From Cristatella mucedo (Eukaryota; Bryozoa; Phylactolaemata; Cristatellidae), in assembly GCA_009760855.2 (NCBI GenBank), contig WPIO01000062.1, positions 452,501 through 516,500 on the forward strand: DNA of 64,000 nucleotides, read 5' to 3'. Position numbers and translations under genes: made by a program. A model generated the notes under the pieces. That model was not told the DNA's origin and searched no databases. It saw only the letters and a program-made list of their open reading frames with translations. Shown piece by piece: positions 61,706-64,000 of the stretch; within the stretch, counting starts at the first letter, position 1; every line of letters begins with the position of its first letter.

Positions 61706-62475
61706 CATTTAAAAATGTCACCCGTTCTCTGTCGGCCATTCGTCGCCTCGCCTAGAGTCAGCAGAGCTTTTTGAGGAACTTTGCAGTAAACTACTGGTGA
61801 GCGGTGACAGAACTCTGAACTACTGATGTACCGTCATTGATGTTCTATGCTCTTGGGTGACAATTTTTTTCCGCCAAAGACCTACTAAAAACACGACTGA
61901 GATGACAGGAGGATTGAAATAGTATTACCACAGCAAGAGAACATCAAGGCTCTCGAGGGAAAAGGAAAACAAGAATACGTCTAATTGGTCTCAGTAGCCG
62001 AGTAATGCACGACATCTGAAACCAGATTCCGAGATAGCTAACATCCAAACCACTCATTGATTTTCGACAGCGAATGCAGGTCGGCCAGGCCTCACCGACT
62101 TGTTCGCTTTAAGTACGCTTGCGGAGGTCAGCACAGTGACTGTCCTTACTAACACCACGGAGTCGCACGATGTACAGCGACGCTGCTGAGCTGGACGCAG
62201 CCGTCATCCAGGCGCTATTCCAGCTGTTCTGAATTTTTGCCTCCGGCGTTAGAGAGGCCGGCATCCCGTTGTCACCGATCGCTTCTGCGCTCCTATTAGA
62301 AAGTGCGCACGATGAGATTTTCTCGAAAAATCAAGTATTTTAGTTAGCCTGCGCCAGCTCGTCGTGGCTGATCGCACCGTCGTGAAGCGTGCATAGTGTA
62401 CGGCAAACGGGAGACAGCGAGAAGTTCAAAGCTGCAAGCAGGGTGACGTCTCGGGTCGGCTAGACAGGCTGCCCC
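61706..62475. other. no gene recognised
   Basis: No convincing frame, conserved motif or repeat. Confidence 0.5.
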
Positions 62476-62479
62476 GCCG

Positions 62480-62963
62480 CCATCCGGTCGGCTTTAGTGG
62501 GCGAGGTCAGGGTCAGTTACTGTACTCGCTCGAGCTCTCGCCAGCGCTTCATTTGTGACGCTCGAGCGGAACTGTTGCACCCTACCCCGTCCGTGTCCAC
62601 CTTCGGCGTATCTCACTCACGCCGTCGCCCAGCGACCCGCTCGTGTTCAGGCTGGTTATCGCCGGAAGTTGTTGAGTCAGTCTCTCGGTGTCGAGTGGCG
62701 AAAATGCAGGCTCGATGCTCATAGGCGCCGGTCAGCGAAGCGTGGCGCCGAGTATATCCGAGCTTTTCAGCGGCTCACGCTCATTCCATAGCTGACCGGA
62801 CTCGTTGTTTGCGAAGCCACCTCGCAGCGTCGGTGCTGCTGCAGCCGGTCGTAGCGTAGAGTGCACTAGAGCAGGCAGGCGGCTGCGCGCAGCCTTCGGC
62901 ATAGGCGACCTCGAGGGGAAATCGAGGCGAGAGCGACGTGAAATACGCAGAACCCTTACGCAG
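62480..62963 (+). promoter_or_regulatory. CpG-rich region with possible first exon
   Basis: CpG-dense from about 62480 to 63180. CTTACGCAG|GTGAGC at 62955-62969 is a strong splice donor, so an exon could end at 62963. The overlapping frames on both strands are Arg/Ala-rich and unrecognised, so any exon here may be untranslated. Confidence 0.35.
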
Positions 62964-63275
62964 GTGAGCTCACTTCTACATCGGAGACCGTTCGGGCAGG
63001 CGCTAAGCGGAGAACAGGCGCGCGAGGCTCGAGTAGATTGGGGCGCACGCGTGCCTCGTTCGAGCAGCCGTTTGAGGCAAAGGCGCGCATGCAAGTCGAA
63101 TCGTGGTCTGCTTACCAGGGCACGATCCACGTCGATGCAGCTTGGTGCGAGCATGCTTGGTTACGGTCGTTAAGCGCTTACTCTGCCTGGCGGCAGTAGG
63201 TCTCTTGAAAACAACGCACCACGCTCTAGCGGGCCGTGCACCGAACGTTTCGCTTTTAGATTCGAGGCTCTGACA

Positions 63276-63289
63276 ATGATAATAATAAC

Positions 63290-63326
<37 letters not shown>

Positions 63327-63368
63327 CACTTGATAAAGCGCCCTCAGAGAACTCAATCTCAATTCCTA
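63276..63368 (-). repeat. LINE-A 3' tail, minus strand
   Basis: (AAT)n of about 16 units, then GCACTTGATAAAGCGCCCTC, AGAGAACTCAATCTC and a truncated end. It is only the terminal stem-loop region, inserted in a GC-rich context. Confidence 0.85.
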
Positions 63369-64000
63369 GGTGACAACACAAGCACGCGAAGGTTAGCTAC
63401 CGTCTCCTGCCATTGCCAACAGTCAGGGTTTGACACATTTCTTTATAAGGGGCTGGCGAGTAGAATAGCGAAACGGATGCGTGCTGACTTTGGTGATGCG
63501 AGCACTACAACTCAGATGTCTACAGCTTCAGACCCCCCCCGAGCTGCAGTTTGCTCTACTTCAACAGCCGACCCCCTCCCCCTACATCATATATACTCAT
63601 CTATCTAATGTCAAGGGCAAGTTAGGCAGGTCGTCGCCGTAGTCTCGGCTGTGCTGGTCGGCTGCAAGCTCCACTGCGAATTCTAACCGTGAAAACGTAC
63701 GAACCAACGATGAACTGGGCCTACGGCGTAGTAGGGGAGGATGTGTCGTAAAATAGCCCCACATTGTTTTTCTATCTTGCGTCCAGCCAACGTAGACCTC
63801 AGAACGGGAGCGGTCGTTACGAATTCCCAGTCCAAGCTACACGTAGCTGTTCGTTACTAGGAGTCGGAGATGTCTCTCGGGCTTTGCTCCGAGGATGCCG
63901 CCGTCGTGTACGTGAGTAGAGTGCTGGAGTTCATCCGTAGCATCTGGACACTGAGCCCGCCCGCCATCTCAGCTAGGCTCTCTGCCCACACCCGTCAGCT
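63369..64000. other. no gene recognised
   Basis: CpG-containing sequence with a C-run near 63530. Short frames only; nothing identified up to the window edge. Confidence 0.5.

Overview
The window is animal nuclear DNA: it has spliced exons with consensus GT/AG boundaries, introns of 0.15 to over 4 kb, tRNA-derived SINEs, non-LTR retrotransposons of CR1/L2 type, a decayed hAT transposase, a diverged satellite and many long microsatellites. I cannot name the species. The mix of LINE tails, SINEs and a two-WW-type YAP points to a non-vertebrate metazoan.

The one protein-coding gene I can name is YAP/Yorkie, the transcriptional co-activator of the Hippo pathway, on the + strand. Five exons join in frame (21257-21468, 23226-23533, 26359-26686, 26838-26959, 30996-31052). 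They encode the last 341 residues or so: the end of WW1, all of WW2, a Q/P-rich linker, a conserved basic coiled coil, the HxRxxS/DSG phospho-regulatory segment, an acidic tail and a C-terminal TWL PDZ-binding motif. The TEAD-binding region and the first half of WW1 are not visible and probably lie upstream of base 1, so bases 1-21256 are most simply read as large 5' intron(s). The 3' UTR probably runs to an AATAAA at 32171.

Layout: 1-21 kb is intron-like sequence with (TG/CA)n arrays, scattered SINEs and LINE tails, and a roughly 0.9-kb foldback. 21-32 kb holds the YAP exons and 3' UTR. 32-44 kb is transposon-rich: LINE-A, LINE-B, a broken hAT gene between two LINE-A tails, a LINE-A pair that looks like a twin-priming inversion, and a small LTR element nested in a LINE-B. 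44-47 kb holds low-complexity arrays and a SINE. 47.0-48.6 kb is a diverged satellite of about 170-bp monomers. 48.7-54 kb is a nest of LINE copies with a probable solo LTR. 54-64 kb is CpG-richer and has three GC/CpG-rich islands (near 56.0, 58.4 and 62.8 kb), two of them ending in good splice donors. These may be promoters or first exons of genes to the right, but no protein there is recognisable.

The labels LINE-A, LINE-B, SINE-1 and SINE-2 are mine and local to this window. LINE-A has a (ATT)n tail preceded by a stem-loop, and SINE-1 carries the same tail, which suggests that LINE-A machinery mobilised it.
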